From positions 3,534,001 through 3,598,000 of the forward strand of contig JAPNXP010000009.1 in NCBI GenBank assembly GCA_028753945.1: 64,000 nt of DNA. Reading direction: 5' to 3'. Origin of the DNA: Hexactinellida sp. DTS-2022. Taxonomy: Eukaryota > Porifera > Hexactinellida. Positions 34,629 through 46,514 of the stretch are shown one piece after another (within the stretch, counting starts at the first letter, position 1; each line of letters begins with the position of its first letter). The notes below the pieces were generated by a model. The model was given only the letters and a program-made list of their open reading frames with translations, had not been told where the DNA came from and made no database searches. A program made the position numbers and the translations under genes.

Positions 34629-34690
34629 CTAAGAGAAGCAATATAATAATGCACACTAATACATAATGTCAATCAATCAGCAGTACTTAC
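34629..34690 (-). other. 62-base spliceosomal intron in the Helitron gene
   Basis: Donor GTAAGTACTG after CCTCGAG and acceptor TTGCTTCTCTTAG before GTGAGGATGG (minus strand). Removing it gives FPRGEDGWRLKFP, a conserved Helitron block, so the intron is real by protein continuity. Confidence 0.85.
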
Positions 34691-34758
34691 CTCGAGGGAA
34701 TAGGAGCACATAATGCAGAGGATCGTAGGCGCGGTGGGTCTCGGTAATGCGCTGCAAG

Positions 34759-35302
34759 CAGGCCTAGGGTAATAGTAATATGTAATAGTAATTGTATTAG
34801 TAACGATTACATTTTAGAAGTAATAGTAATAGTAATAAGTAATAGTGTTTCAAATAGGATGTAATAGTAATAGTAATAGTAATTGAACCTATTGTAATAG
34901 GAATTATCTATTACAATTCTACAACTTCGGACTGGCTTATTTGATTTTTCGTGAAGAAATAGGAAGTTGTTAAAATAAATTTAAGGCAAGATGATTATCG
35001 ATTTGAATTCGTCATTATATTGAAATTAGTTGTTTTATTGAAATTAGTTGTTTTCTTAGGTTAGATAATATGTTTTTGTTTGTGTGGGATAATCAATTAA
35101 AATAATAAACTTCAGACATTCTGAATCATAGCAGAGTCTTAGTAAATGTCTAGTAATTTGTAATAGTAATAGTAATAGTAATAGTAATAGTAATATATTA
35201 CATATTCTAATAATGTAATTGTAATAGTAATAGTAATAGGAAGAAATATAAGTAATAGTAATAGTAATATATTACATTTTAGAGTAATTGACCCCAGGCC
35301 TG
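34759..35302. mobile_element. hAT MITE in the Helitron exon
   Basis: TIRs CAGGCCTAGG and CCCCAGGCCTG with GCTGCAAG duplicated at 34751-34758 and 35303-35310. Sister of 14735-15268. Removal restores the Helitron reading GNLQRITETHRAYDPLHYV. Confidence 0.92.
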
Positions 35303-37072
35303 GCTGCAAGTTCCCACTCCGCGCGTGCAGGACAATGTCTCTGCTGGCTTCCAGCTCGTTATATCCGTCTCCAGGCATGATAACGGCGATCTCAGGTGCA
35401 GGGGGCGTTGTACCGACGGGGATCAGAGGCCCCGTCAGATCTAATCGTCATCCTCACGTCTGCACCTCCATGCTCTCGCATAACGTCTATTTCCTGTCTG
35501 AAGAATGAGACATACGGATTGACCTCGTGCAGCATAGCCTGTAGACACGGGAGCTCGGGTAGGGCAGCCCCTCCCAGAGCCTGCTGGCGATACTCCGCTT
35601 CAGCCTTAGGGGTACCGTCATGGATATATATCTGAGCAAATGCCGGGGCCTGTCCCTCTCTCGGCATGAGCTGTCCAATGTAGTGGTGTACAGTCCCGTG
35701 AATACGGAATGTGACACTCCTCTCTTAGCATTGGCGAGCTGCTTATCCAGGTTAACTCCGAGCGAGGCGAAGGCAAGAGCAGAGTTGTACGCTCGGATGT
35801 TATCTCTGAAAGCTCTCCCTCTGGTGTCACCCGCTGTCAGCTGGTGATCAAGCAGGTCAGGCGGCGTAGCTAAAGAGGGAAGAACAACCTTGGCCTGCCC
35901 ACAACAGAGTGGAAACTTAGGAAGTAATCTGGTGCTAGTTGAAAGTTTTTCACTTCCCCAGAATTTCGCTTCACAAAAAGTGCAGGAAAAGTCATACTGC
36001 CAACTGAAAACTCAGCGCTAAAGTTATCAGTAACCTCACAGGCAGATTGTGACCGAGTTAATTCAAGGCCTACTTAGAAATGAGGGAATTAGCATATAAC
36101 TCAACCCTTTCCTGCATACGCTCAGCATGCTGCTCTGCTGTCTCTCCTGCTTCAGCGTGGTAGCATATTCCCTCTTCTAATCGAGGCGCGCAGCAGTTTG
36201 CCCGTCAGTCTGAGACTATAAATAGACCGACTGGTGTTCCCTCTGATTATCGAGGCGCGGAGCAGTTTGCACGTCAGTCTGAGACTCTAAATAGGCTGAC
36301 TGGTGTTCCCTCCGATTATCGAGGCGCGCAGCAGTTTGCTCGTCAGTCTGAGACTCTAAGTAGGTTGACTGGTATTCCCTCTGATTATCGAGGCGCTTAG
36401 CAGTTTGCCCGTCAGTCTGGACTCTAAATAGGTTGACTGATATTCCCTCTGATTATCGCGGCGCTTAGCAGTCTCCTCGTCAGTCTGAGACTCTAAATAG
36501 GCCGAAAGGTGTTCCCTCTTCTTATCGAGGCGCGCAGCAGTCTCCTCGTCAGCCTGAGACTCTAAATAGACCGACTGGTATTCCCTCTTCTTATCGAGGC
36601 GCGAAGCAGTCTCCCCGTCAGTCTGAAACTCTAAGTAGACCGACTGGTGTTCCCTCTTCGTTAGGAGGCGAGCAGTACGTTCACTCTCCGACTCTCCATC
36701 TCGTCTAGAAGACTGAAGTTGTCTTTGCGTATCGAGACGGAGTCGGGTCTGCTCTGGAGTCTCGTTAGCTCGCTCCCAGCGCTTCCGTTCAGCTTCAGTT
36801 TTGAACTTCTTCCCCCCCTGAATCCCAGTCTTCCGTTTAGGAGGCATAATAATAATTGAATCTAATTCGTCAATGTAAAGAAAAAGAAATGTATGTTCTG
36901 AAAAAAAGTAAGTATTTATAGTCAGGCATACTAAAAGAAATACATGCAATGTGTTACAGGCACAAATGATTGGTTAAATTAATTTATTTTCAATCAATCA
37001 AATTGCAGCCTCAAAAAATATTCCTATTATGCACAATCTATTTATACTAATTGATGAAATCTGCTAATCCAT

Positions 37073-37746
37073 TAGTGCTGCGAACTGAAACTGAATTAAA
37101 ACTGTAACTGAATCACAACTGAAATAGTTTTAGCGATTTTTCTAAACTGTAACTGTAACTGTAACTGAAATGTACTCGTTTATAAACCTGTAACTGTAAC
37201 TGTAACTGAAGTGTATTTTTCTACAACTGAAATTAAAACTGGAATGAATTTCTTCAAATTCAATTCCGGTTTGCAGCACTAGTCAGGCGGCACAAATGAA
37301 ATTAGAAAAAATGAAACTAGATTATGTTGTCTGCAGACCTTGGAACCTAGATAAAGCGATTACGATTATTTATTGCATAGAGTATAATAAGGATTGGTAA
37401 TAATTAACTAAGGTTTAGTCGTAAAATAGGTGAGAGTTGTGAATACCAAACTAAGTACGAAATCGTACTTGACTGTGGTAAAAATTGTAACTGAAATGAA
37501 AACTGTAACTGATTAAAACTGTAACTGAAATGAAAACTGTAACTGATTAAAACTGTAACTGAAATGAAAACTGTAACTGATTAAAACTGTAACTGAATTA
37601 AAACTGTAACTGAATTAAGACTGTAACTGAAATGAAAACTGTAACTGTAATTGAATGAAAACTGTAACTGAAATGAAACTAAAACTGTAACTGTAACTGT
37701 AACTGTAACTGAATTGAATGAAATTTAATTCCAGTTCGCAGCACTA
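37073..37746. mobile_element. hAT-type MITE of GTAACTGAAATGAAAACT arrays
   Basis: Ends TAGTGCTGCGAACTG and CAGTTCGCAGCACTA; TAATCCAT at 37065-37072 and 37747-37754 is an exact 8-bp duplication. The interior is mostly AACTGTAACTGAAATGA arrays. An extra terminal-like word (TTTGCAGCACTAG) at 37272 and a unique spacer (37285-37480) suggest that two related units fused or one inserted into the other. Confidence 0.85.
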
Positions 37747-37754
37747 TAATCCAT

Positions 37755-37995
37755 ACTAACAAACCCTCGAATTTAATTGGCTAACATATTTTGTCACCTT
37801 CAAATCTGAATATTTCTCTTCAAAAACCAATAGATCGTTGTCGCAGTACAAAATTACCCCTATATACAAATTTTCAGCTTTCCTGGACTCGTAGTCTTTC
37901 CAATCAATTCTGGACAAACACACACACACACACACAAACAAACAAACAAACAAACAAACAAACACACAACAATTCCACTTTTAATATATAGATAG
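37755..37995 (+). repeat. dispersed repeat R1-like, diverged copy D
   Basis: Shares with R1 the order ACAAAATTACCCCTATATAC, CTTTCCAATCAATTCTGGAC, a CA/CAAA microsatellite and the tail TTTAATATATAGAT. The 5' part is not recognisable. Confidence 0.5.
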
Positions 37996-38426
37996 ATATT
38001 CATTAGTTTACACTTGGTAACTGTGAACGCTTTAGCATTTAAAACTTTCTGACTTTTCAACTCATTGGGTGGTCCTTTCACATCTCTATTTTGAATCTCA
38101 GAAACCCGTTGACCAATAAAAATTTTTGTGTGCAAAATGCTCGAAATACCCGGTTTCCTATCCCTCCATAATACATTTCATGACACTAACTCGCACAATC
38201 TTTCCAAATGACCATATATGGGCATAGAATGTGCCCATTTTGGATGATTTATCATATTAATTTCTCGAGAACTATAAACTCCAGAGCTTAGCACTAAATT
38301 TCCAATCACATCCATGTAATATTTCAAACCCATTAGATTAACAAGTGAAACCATTTTCGAAAAGATTGCTATCCTATAAATTCCCGTTTACGCTCATAAT
38401 AGTGTGAAAAGTAATTTAAAAATATA
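37996..38426. other. no gene seen
   Basis: AT-rich stretch with words such as CCATATATGGGCA also present near 30420; nothing else recognised. Confidence 0.3.
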
Positions 38427-38790
38427 TTATATCAAATATACATTTGGTTCAGGTTTTCTCAAATTTGGTCCTAATTGTTTGAAACCAAGACTAAACTAAT
38501 GAGGACATATGTAATTCGGAATGATTTTTCAAACTAACCTCTAGCAGACAAACCTTCAGAATTCTATAGCTTTGAAGTTCGACTTGGACCGCAAAATTAT
38601 CATAATTCGTTCAATAATGCAAAATTGGCTCTCTAAATGTAACTTCAAAGTGCTATAACTCCCAAAGTTTGTATGCTACTGATTAGTTTGAAAAATCATC
38701 CCGAATTACATATGTCCTCGTTAGTTTAGACTTGGTTTCAAACTATTTGGACCAAATTTGAGAAAAGCTGAACCAAATGTACATTTATTT
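38427..38790. repeat. foldback with ~105-bp arms
   Basis: Left arm 38431-38538 (ACATTTGGTTCAGGTTTTCT, ACATATGTAATTCGG, ATGATTTTTCAAACTAA) is the reverse complement of 38683-38787. Spacer about 145 bp. Likely a MITE; ends and duplication not defined. Confidence 0.7.
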
Positions 38791-39063
38791 TAATTGAAAA
38801 TTGACCTTTTCATGTTGATACACACATTCCTCAGCACTAAACTGGTAGTAACAGCAAAAGTAGGGCTCAGATTCACTTGAAATTTTCAATGTATCTATAC
38901 TTCACTGGGTACTATACGAAAACAGTCTCATCTCAATTACCAAATTAACCAAAGAGGGGACCTAAGAACTCAATCGATATTTGTAAGAGTTAAATAGAAG
39001 CAATAGTGTATTCATTGTATTACATACGTGTATTATGTTTTGCAAGTTTACATATTATCTCAG

Positions 39064-39385
39064 GGAGTGGACCTACATTTGGCACTTTGATGATACAAAT
39101 TTTCAAAATTCAGAATTTGAAGTAATTGACGAAATCAGGACTATTTTTGGCGAAAATATTTGCTTCGCCATCCCCGTGTGTAGTCCCCTGAACAGATGGG
39201 TTACAAAAAATAGATTCACTCCAAAGAATAATATACATATTAACACTCTTTCAAGTATAGTCAAACTTATTCAACCAAATTTGAACAAAGTTTTGACCCG
39301 AACAACACAACATTCTGCTAAGAATGTTGGAAATGTCAATTCGAGCACCAGAGCCTATCATTGTGAAGGCTATTATCCAAGCTAA
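39064..39385 (+). CDS. candidate terminal exon, unknown protein
   Basis: After an acceptor (TTACATATTATCTCAG) the plus strand is open for about 106 codons to TAA at 39383-39385. The reading starts EWTYIWHFDDTNFQNSEFEV and contains IDEIRTIFGENICFAIPV and SSTRAYHCEGYYPS at the end. Protein-like composition, no low complexity. Mariner element 2 starts 8 bp after the stop, so the natural 3' end may have been altered by that insertion. No family recognised; no upstream exon found. Confidence 0.35.
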
Positions 39386-39393
39386 AGAGATAC

Positions 39394-40708
39394 TACTGTA
39401 TTTCTAGGTCAATTAACCGATTGGTGAACCAATTATCCGATTGGGTTAACCAATTATCCGATCGGAATTACTTTTGATTTTCATTGGTTTATCTATTTAG
39501 GATACTAGGTTGATTAGTATAAAACAAACTAATACGAAATAAGTATATTACTAAATATTCAAATATTCAATATAAATTATGGCTTCGAGTTCATACGATG
39601 CAGGACAACACTCTGCCACGTCATCTACGGTTGCTATTTTACGAGGTGGGAGAGCAATTTAAAATGAATTACGGCTAAGACTTATCGATGCCCATCAGTC
39701 GGGAGTAACCTATAAATAGATGATCAGATTGTATGGCGTTAAGAAGAATAACGCTTACAGAATTTGTACACCAGACAATATTCTACCTAGCTTTGGGGTG
39801 GTCCAAGAGGAAAAGAGTTGGACGATGATTCGATAAGTCTTCTCTTAATTTCCATTGAAGCCCGTCCCGATATCACTCTTGGCGAGATGAGAATTAAACT
39901 ACTTCTCGAATGAGGGATAACTGTTTCGATATCTACGATCGCTCGGTGTCTTGAAGGATGCTTAATTACAGTAAAAAAACTTGAATTACTTCCAAGTGTA
40001 CGTAATTCACCTGCTAACAAAGAATGTAGAATAACTCATTCTCTATGGTTGCAAGAACAGCATGAAATCGGAGCAAGATTCTGTTACGTTGACGAGTGTG
40101 GATTTGGCTTATATACCGCTCGGAATCGTGGTCGATCAATGCAAGGATTGCCAGCTCGAAGGGTTGCTGACAATCAACGAACTCCCCATGTCACTCTGAT
40201 ATGTGCTATCTGTCCAGGTGTTGGACTCGTCCATTCAAAGATCCTATTCGGAGGTGCTAAACAAACACATTTTGATCAATTTAGAAGTGAATTATTCCAT
40301 TCTCATTTGGTTTGGCATTGGAACCAAGTAGCTCAGTTGACACGGCATTTATCGTACTTGACAACGCTCAGTGCTCAAGGACCAATTATACCAATAGAGC
40401 CAAACTATGGTAAGTGCAAGGAGAGATAAATTATTGCAATTATGTCCAAATGCTTTGGCTTAAATTACTCCAGAAACTTGCATGAATTCGTTCTACCATG
40501 TATTGACAGCAACAATTCCGAGAGCGATCCGCCTTGAAAATCTATAGGAGCTAGATTTTTCCAATATATATATCCAATAAATCACTTTATCCTATATTAA
40601 TTAACTGTATTCATTACCACTACTATATCAAAATATCACTATAATTGTTGATTGCTTGAATCGGATAATTGGTTGCCCGAATAGGATAATTGACCGAGAA
40701 ATACAGTA
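39394..40708. mobile_element. Tc1/mariner-type element 2, ~1.3 kb, both TIRs
   Basis: Left end TACTGTATTTCTAGGTCAAT and right end, inverted, TACTGTATTTCTCGGTCAAT; subterminal ATTATCCGATTGGG words occur on both sides. TA borders. It is the same family as element 1 (22544) but keeps both ends. Confidence 0.85.
39579..40600 (+). pseudogene. Tc1/mariner-type transposase relic
   Basis: ATG at 39579 (MASSSYDAGQHSATSSTVAI), an early stop at about 39660, a helix-turn-helix region (RLIDAHQSGVTYK), then frame changes. From about 40055 one clean stretch reads GARFCYVDECGFGLYTARNR with the first catalytic Asp, then RTPHVTLICAICPGVGLVHS and QTHFDQFRSELF. The second and third acidic positions are not recognisable after about 40340. 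Inactive. Identity to element 1 in this stretch is high (FCYVDECGFGLYT in both), giving the family. Confidence 0.8.
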
Positions 40709-40844
40709 TTGACGTTAGAGAGACTGTTTCCATTGGGACTAGATATTGCAGAGCAGACAGACACAGAGCACTTTGATTACAAATTTTATCAATACCATGG
40801 CGTCATTCTATTTGGTATAGCACGATGAGAATTAATCTATTTTT

Positions 40845-41960
40845 AAATATAAGCTTACTCGATCTCACAAGTTGAATCAATAAAATTATCACAAGTTGAA
40901 ACAATAGAATTAGTTCTAACACTTTCAATTGAACTGAAGTATTAGTAAGAAGGAAACTAGTAACTCAATTCATAGTGGGCAAACCAGTGGAAATAGCGTA
41001 TTTTTCATGCAACCTTATTCGTGAAATTGATATATTATCTATTTCTAAGATACCTAAGAATCAAAGAAATGTAATTACTTTTAGCACATTCCAATTGGTA
41101 GTGAATGTTTTTATGATATTTTATGCTAAAATCTATCAATCAGCACTTCAAGTTAGGAATTCATTCATGCTTTTAAAATTTCTGTAAGATAATTTAATTC
41201 GGTTCGGATGAAATTTAGGAGCTAGATATCTTCCACAATTGACAACTATGCTACTAAGAACGAGCTACAGTTCTTAAGGGTATTTGCACCTGTGATGGTT
41301 TAACTCAGCATCCATCTACCTTCTTTAAATTGAATGCAATATCATATTATCCTGGAATATGATATACTTCTTTAAATATTTTTCCCAAGTTAAGATTTAA
41401 TATAAACATTCATGGGTGAATAATAAAGGATTGTTACTAAACCAAAAATATAACTAATTAAAACAATACATTTGATCGTCCAAAACTACTGTTTTGAGAT
41501 TGCATACATCATTTTTGATTATGCGATTCGGTTTGCAGCTACCAATAACCTATAGGTCAATAATACTTCATTTATGGCTAACTGCTACCAAAATGTCTAT
41601 TTCCCCTAATCTGCCCTTTTTGCCCACTGTGCAATTATGGCACAATTGCCGCACAAACGAAGTCCATTTTGAAAATTCGTGCACTGCGAAAAGGTATATA
41701 CGTAATTCAAATCTCTAGCGAATACATATAAATTCAAAATTCGGCATTATTTATTGTACTTTAAACAGGTGTAAAAATTTGTCCAGAAAAATATAATCAA
41801 AATCGTGACCCCAGCACATTTGTACACATGAGACACCGATCCTGAAAATTTCGGTTCTTAGTTAATGAAACTCTGTTCTGTGGAGGAAATGCGGGTCGAT
41901 TTTGAAAGGTCAGTCAAAAATTCAGTTATCAAAGTGGGGGTCTATTATTGTAAGGGGTGA
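40845..41960 (+). repeat. dispersed repeat R2, copy 1
   Basis: Shares two blocks with the copy around 54.0 and 55.8 kb: GATCTCACAAGTTGAATCAA to ACTCAATT (40857-40965) and TTTGAAAATTCGTGCACTGC to GTCAGTCAAAAATTC (41665-41930), including ACACATGAGACACCGATCCT. About 650 bp of extra sequence separates the blocks here. A third partial copy, inverted, is at 60105-60245. Non-coding. Confidence 0.6.
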
Positions 41961-42600
41961 ACAAACTTTGTGACCCAAATCAATTCTGTTATGTTCACTC
42001 TACTAGCTATATGCATACTTATCTAACAGTGTAGTATAGTACCTGATTAATACGTAAATGAGAAATAGCTATAACAATACAATAGTTTAATAACACGTTT
42101 AGTATTAACGATATTTACAAATTTCCATATCATTAATGTAGTCTACGAGTATAATAGCTGATTTGTTTGCTTAACAATTTGCAATCATTAATACTATATT
42201 CCTCCCATCTTCGCAATTATCTCATAATATATGTGGTGAGGTCATATTTCCTAATCTCCAAAGTAATTGAGTAAGCGACTTTCACATTGAGGTCGAGTGC
42301 AACTTTTCCTATGAGTTCACTTTGTTTCTCAGTCTTAAGGGTAGATGCTGTCGTTTTCGTAGGAGTCGAAATGTCGAATTAATGAAGCTATAATCTGAAT
42401 CAATAGTTAACTGTAGTTGTGAATCAATTGGAACTATGTCGTCAGATGACCAATCTAGAAGTGAACCATCCATTCGAATATTGGTCTTGGTCTCATCTTG
42501 TAATGGTTGACTTTTCGGTTACATTGTCTAACAATCTATATAATGATTAGGTGAACTCATTGTTCCTGTAGTAATTGCGATCTGTTCGAATAAGCGATTG
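41961..42600. other. no gene seen
   Basis: AT-rich upstream flank (3' side in the minus direction) of the Ty3/gypsy relic; may contain its decayed LTR, but no terminal TG/CA repeat pair was found. Confidence 0.3.
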
Positions 42601-43600
42601 GTAGAGATTCTGAATGCCATTTCCCTCTAGTCTAACAAGTGGTTGTAATTGATTAACATGACCACTTTAACTCTACCATCTGTGGTTTAATTAAAACATC
42701 CACTGGGCCTTTAACCTGAGCCACTAACCATCCTCCCTTCCATCGGTCATCAAGTTTCTTAGAAACTCCAGAATGTTGAAGGAAAAACATACACTGTCTG
42801 TCACTGTAAACTTCAGTGAATTCCTCCAGCTTGTGTGTGCATCATAATATTCTATTTGTCATCGCTGTGCCTGTAGAAATTTCCTACGCCATTTTCCATC
42901 AGTTTCTTTCCCAAGAATTGTTTTTCTGCTTTATGATAGGTGGGTCTCGCGATACATTATTTGGAAAGAATACCAGTACTGTAATGTAAGGGAGGAGAGG
43001 GGGGGTTGCTAGCAACCCCTTAGCTCTCCATTAATAATATCCAAGTAGAGAGAAATTGAAGAAAAATGAAAAATACTTTTCTCAATGGACCCACTGGGCG
43101 GGGGATTATAGCGCCCCGCCAGACTACCAGCTGAGTAATTGCTACGCCCTTCCAAAAACCCTGGATCAGCGGCTGTCACATAATATCGGAGCACTTGAAG
43201 GACCGTCCTATTGCTCCTTTCTATTAGAGAATTTCCCAGAGGATGATAAGGAGTAGTGTGAGTTACCGTCCTTGGTCGGAAAGGAGGAATTCAGGGATAC
43301 CGAATCTAGCAAAGAAGTCCACCAATTTTTCGTAATGGTCTCAGCCTTCTGATTGGGCATTGGAATGCATTCCAGCCATTTTGTAAACTCGTCCTCGACT
43401 ACTAAATACATCCGTGACTTTTGGAATAACAGGAACTTCAAGAATGTCACTTTAACTAATTGAATCGTTCTCCCAATTGGAGTATAGAGTAATGTGGCTC
43501 GACAATCGCATTCACGTTGCCGTCGAAATACTGCATTGAATCTCGTGTATGTGACTCAAAATGTGTAATGACTGGCTTTTCCTCCTTCAAGCTCCGCCTC
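42600..43600 (-). pseudogene. Ty3/gypsy-type integrase relic
   Basis: Minus strand. The integrase core start reads MYLVVEDEFTKWLECIPMPN then QKAETITKNW, matching the D-x-FTKW-x-E-x-IP block of retroviral-type integrases of Ty3/gypsy elements, with the first Asp altered to fit VEDEF. Further on (about 42800-42650) KKLDDRWKGGWLVAQVKGPV resembles the C-terminal GPY-like module. Many stops and shifts; a GC-rich segment at 43010-43180 breaks the middle. Reverse transcriptase and LTRs are not seen. Deeply decayed. Confidence 0.65.
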
Positions 43601-43983
43601 AATGCCATGTAGAGATTTTGTGATGTGGTTACATCGTGCTTCAGGACGAATATTTAAATTTGATTATATTGAACAAATTTATCAATTCGAAGAGGCTTTT
43701 AATAGTACAGGAATACCATTTTCAACTAAGTCCATATAATTTGTCGCCACGTTGTACCTTTTATCCAGAAATACCTTCCTCCAGGAAAGGGTCTTGGATG
43801 TGTTTCAGAACAAGCAGATAATCCTCTCAATTACGCTTTATGTAGGTCTGGAATAGATACAAATGCAATCAAGATTTTGAAAGTTATCCAAAATGCATCT
43901 ATAACGCAATTTCACCAACAACTCCATATGTTAGTCTAATTAATATGCAATTTACGTACTTGAGATGAAAAATAAACCAGTAA

Positions 43984-44173
43984 TACATGCGAAAACGGTT
44001 TATCTAACTCGGTTTATTCTAACTTATCGGTTTATTCTAACTATTAGTAATGCAATCTTTTTGTAAGAAATTCCAATTATACTGTATTTTTCATCGGTTC
44101 TTTCTAACTATCGGTTTTTTCTTACTATTTTTATCTGAAAAGAAATGTTTAGAAAAAACCGGTTTGAACTGTA
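43984..44173. mobile_element. pogo-type MITE
   Basis: Left TACATGCGAAAACGGTTTAT, right inverted TACAGTTCAAACCGGTTTTT; inner ATCGGTTTATTCTAACTAT words repeat. TA borders. Confidence 0.6.
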
Positions 44174-44399
44174 TGTTAATTTTATGTTAATTATGATAAC
44201 AAAAATAAAAATTCGATAAATATTTGACACCAAATTATGAAATCACACTAGAAAAAAATTATGTGATGGAAATATTTTATTCAAAACAAATTAAAAAAGT
44301 ACATGAAGTGCTCTTTCTAACCTGTAAATTTCGTAGGGTCCGTTTTTTTTGACCGAGATTATGATTTCAGAGGCCCGTGGCCAGCCATGCATGATATAT

Positions 44400-44750
44400 A
44401 ACATATCAATCCTCAGCCCCCAGACACAGATAGCACACCATCACAATCCAGTGTCTCATCGTACCTAAACCATGGTATTTCTGCAAGCCAAGCCTTATTG
44501 AAAGTACCAACGCAGTGTTTTCCTTTGGATGCATGATTTGAATTCACATCAAGTACGACTTGATCAACCGGTGGTGGAGGTGCAATATATTCAGTTAATA
44601 TAAATTAACTGAATATATTGCACATCCACATTCAATAAGGCTTGGCTTGCAGAAATACCATGGTTTACGTTACGATGAGACAAGGAATTTGTGCTGGTGT
44701 TCTATCTGTGTCTGGGGTCTGAGGATTGATATGTCACCAGCAAATGAGAA
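44400..44750. repeat. inverted duplication of the hAT gene 5' end
   Basis: The centre at about 44601 is a perfect palindrome (GTGCAATATATTCAGTTAAT and its complement). The left arm (minus) and right arm (plus) both encode the same transposase start, AWLAEIPWF-YDET. The right arm lacks about 85 bp that the left arm keeps. A hairpin-forming head-to-head duplication. Confidence 0.75.
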
Positions 44751-44919
44751 TAAAGACAGGGTTGCCAAGAGCAGTTTTGTTACTGGCCGGAATAATTGGC
44801 ATGGAGGTAAGTCGAAGCTTCAGAGGCATACTAGAGCTGATTCTGGTTCACAGCACAATCTGCATCACTACTTGGTGAGTGCCAAGGCTGCACACGAGAA
44901 CCAACTAATGATCAAGGCC

Positions 44920-45461
44920 CAGGGCCCGTATTCACTAAGAAGTTAAGTACGTACTTAGTACTTAAGTACTAAATATGTACTTAAGTCGTATTCACTAAGA
45001 TTTAAGTGTGTACCTAAGTACATTTTTAGTACAAAACTTTAGTAACATACTAAGTTAACTTAACTTATAAGAATTCACTTTTATTGACTCTTTAGACGTT
45101 GGTGTTTAATTAGAACATTGTATTATATTTATAGTAGTACTTGCTTTACTTTAGGGGAAGTTTATGATTCTATTTTCAACATTTATTACTATTGGTTGTT
45201 GTTTTCTAAAAGTTCTGTTTTTCTCAAGCACACAAATCACAGGAACTTCATTGAGAATATTCTTTTTAAAGTTAAAAGAATACAGCAAGCTATTACAATA
45301 GCATACCATACACTAATATGCTATGCTATTAAATATAATTAAATAAATATAATTCAATTTCGTACTTAAGTACGTACTTAGTGAATACGACTTAAGTATG
45401 TACATAACCAAGTAAGTACTTAGTACTTAGTACCAAGTAATCTTAGTGAATACGGGCCCTG
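44920..45461. mobile_element. MITE, CAGGGCCCGTATTCACTAAG family, copy 1
   Basis: Inverted ends CAGGGCCCGTATTCACTAAG and CTTAGTGAATACGGGCCCTG, then AAGTACGTACTTAGTACTT palindromic arrays. The core (TATGATTCTATTTTCAACAT) is shared with copy 2 at 53238. Lies in the hAT relic reading. No clear target duplication; hAT or Harbinger. Confidence 0.8.
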
Positions 45462-46514
45462 GTCAGCAGACTGAAGAAGCAGGATATGGAAAGGAACAGG
45501 GTTGGTTTGGATGCCGTTATTTCTAGTATACAACACTTGCCAAGACAAGGCATGCCGCTACGCGGTCACGGTGAAGAAAAAGTTATCTAAAGTTTCAATG
45601 AGAAGTAAATGCTAATTTTATGGTTCTGGATACAAATTAATGTCTATACTAATGCAGAATGAATTTCCCAGGATGTTGGGTGACGATGTCCTGGATATAA
45701 TTGTAAAGATAAAAAGTCAGGTTGGTTTCTTGCATCTTGAATGGCACTCAAGACGTCGCAACCCTCGAGCAAGTTTACATCTGTATGAGGTACGTCGACG
45801 AGGCAGATCTCAGTGTATGGGAAGAATTGGTAGGATTTCATGACATAAATGGAACCACAGCTGTGGCCAGACAACTTTCACTTTGTCGTAACATTAATGC
45901 CCAGGGAGATCCAAATTTGGCCGGATCACTTTTGAGAGCCGACCTATGCAGCTGTAAATGTATTAATAAACTGAAGATTTAAGATATACGTTAGTTACAA
46001 TTAGTTTAATAAAAAATGATTTGGGAGAATCAACTCATTTTCTTGAATGAGTTGAATGAGTTGGTGAAGGAAATTTGAATGAGTTGGCAGACAAAAAATG
46101 AGTTGTTTTGCCAACTCAAAATGAGTTGATACAACCCTGCCGGAGGCCCTTTGAATTTGTCGCTATAAAGAAGTTTGCCCAAACTTTCCAGAGCGGCATG
46201 GGAGCTTAAATCGCGAGATATTTCCTAAAGTATCAGAATCAGGCATAAAACTTAACTAGCCAGAGGTTGGTCACGGAATCTTAATTTTTGACCCCACTAT
46301 CCCTAGAGACATGAAAACAAGGCTCAAAGATATGTACGAGAACTTCAGCGATTTGAAGTTTATTTTGGGGTATGTACGTATACTAAATGGCATCTTTGGC
46401 CAAGTTAACCCAGTCCATAATGTAATCCAATCTGACTCAATGCCACTGGGAGAGTGTTCAAATATGATCGTTGCACTGACAGCTGCACTGAAAACAGACG
46501 GAGACTCTATGGAT

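Larger units (their letters stand above)
32190..36847 (-). pseudogene. Helitron RepHel gene, nuclease domain deleted
   Basis: Rolling-circle transposon protein on the minus strand. In order: MPPKRK start with RANETPEQTRLRLDT and DKKREYQSVYLES-type repeats (36847-36200); a zinc-binding block CSFCEAKFW..PLCCGQ (about 36000-35890); LTAGDTRGRAF and YNSALAFASLGV (35850); FRQEIDVMREHGGADVRM (35500); GDGYNELEASRDIVLHARSG (35370); after a hAT MITE, PLHYVLLFPRG; after a 62-base intron, EDGWRLKFPHSRGKGC. Then QRQIRSDLYSDLRDQYC jumps directly to NDGYLNYRRRDNGRSV, so the HUH nuclease segment normally between them is missing. Last comes the Pif1-type helicase (33604-32318): Walker A GPGGTGKKFL, Walker B FVWDEAPM, ending after a frame shift with CNGTRL near 32200. 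Frame shifts near 33770 and 32330. Inactive. Confidence 0.88.

Noticed and set aside
37756-38135. Open frames with VCLFVCLF or TQTNKQTNKQT
   Set aside because: Produced by the CA/CAAA microsatellite in the R1-like copy.
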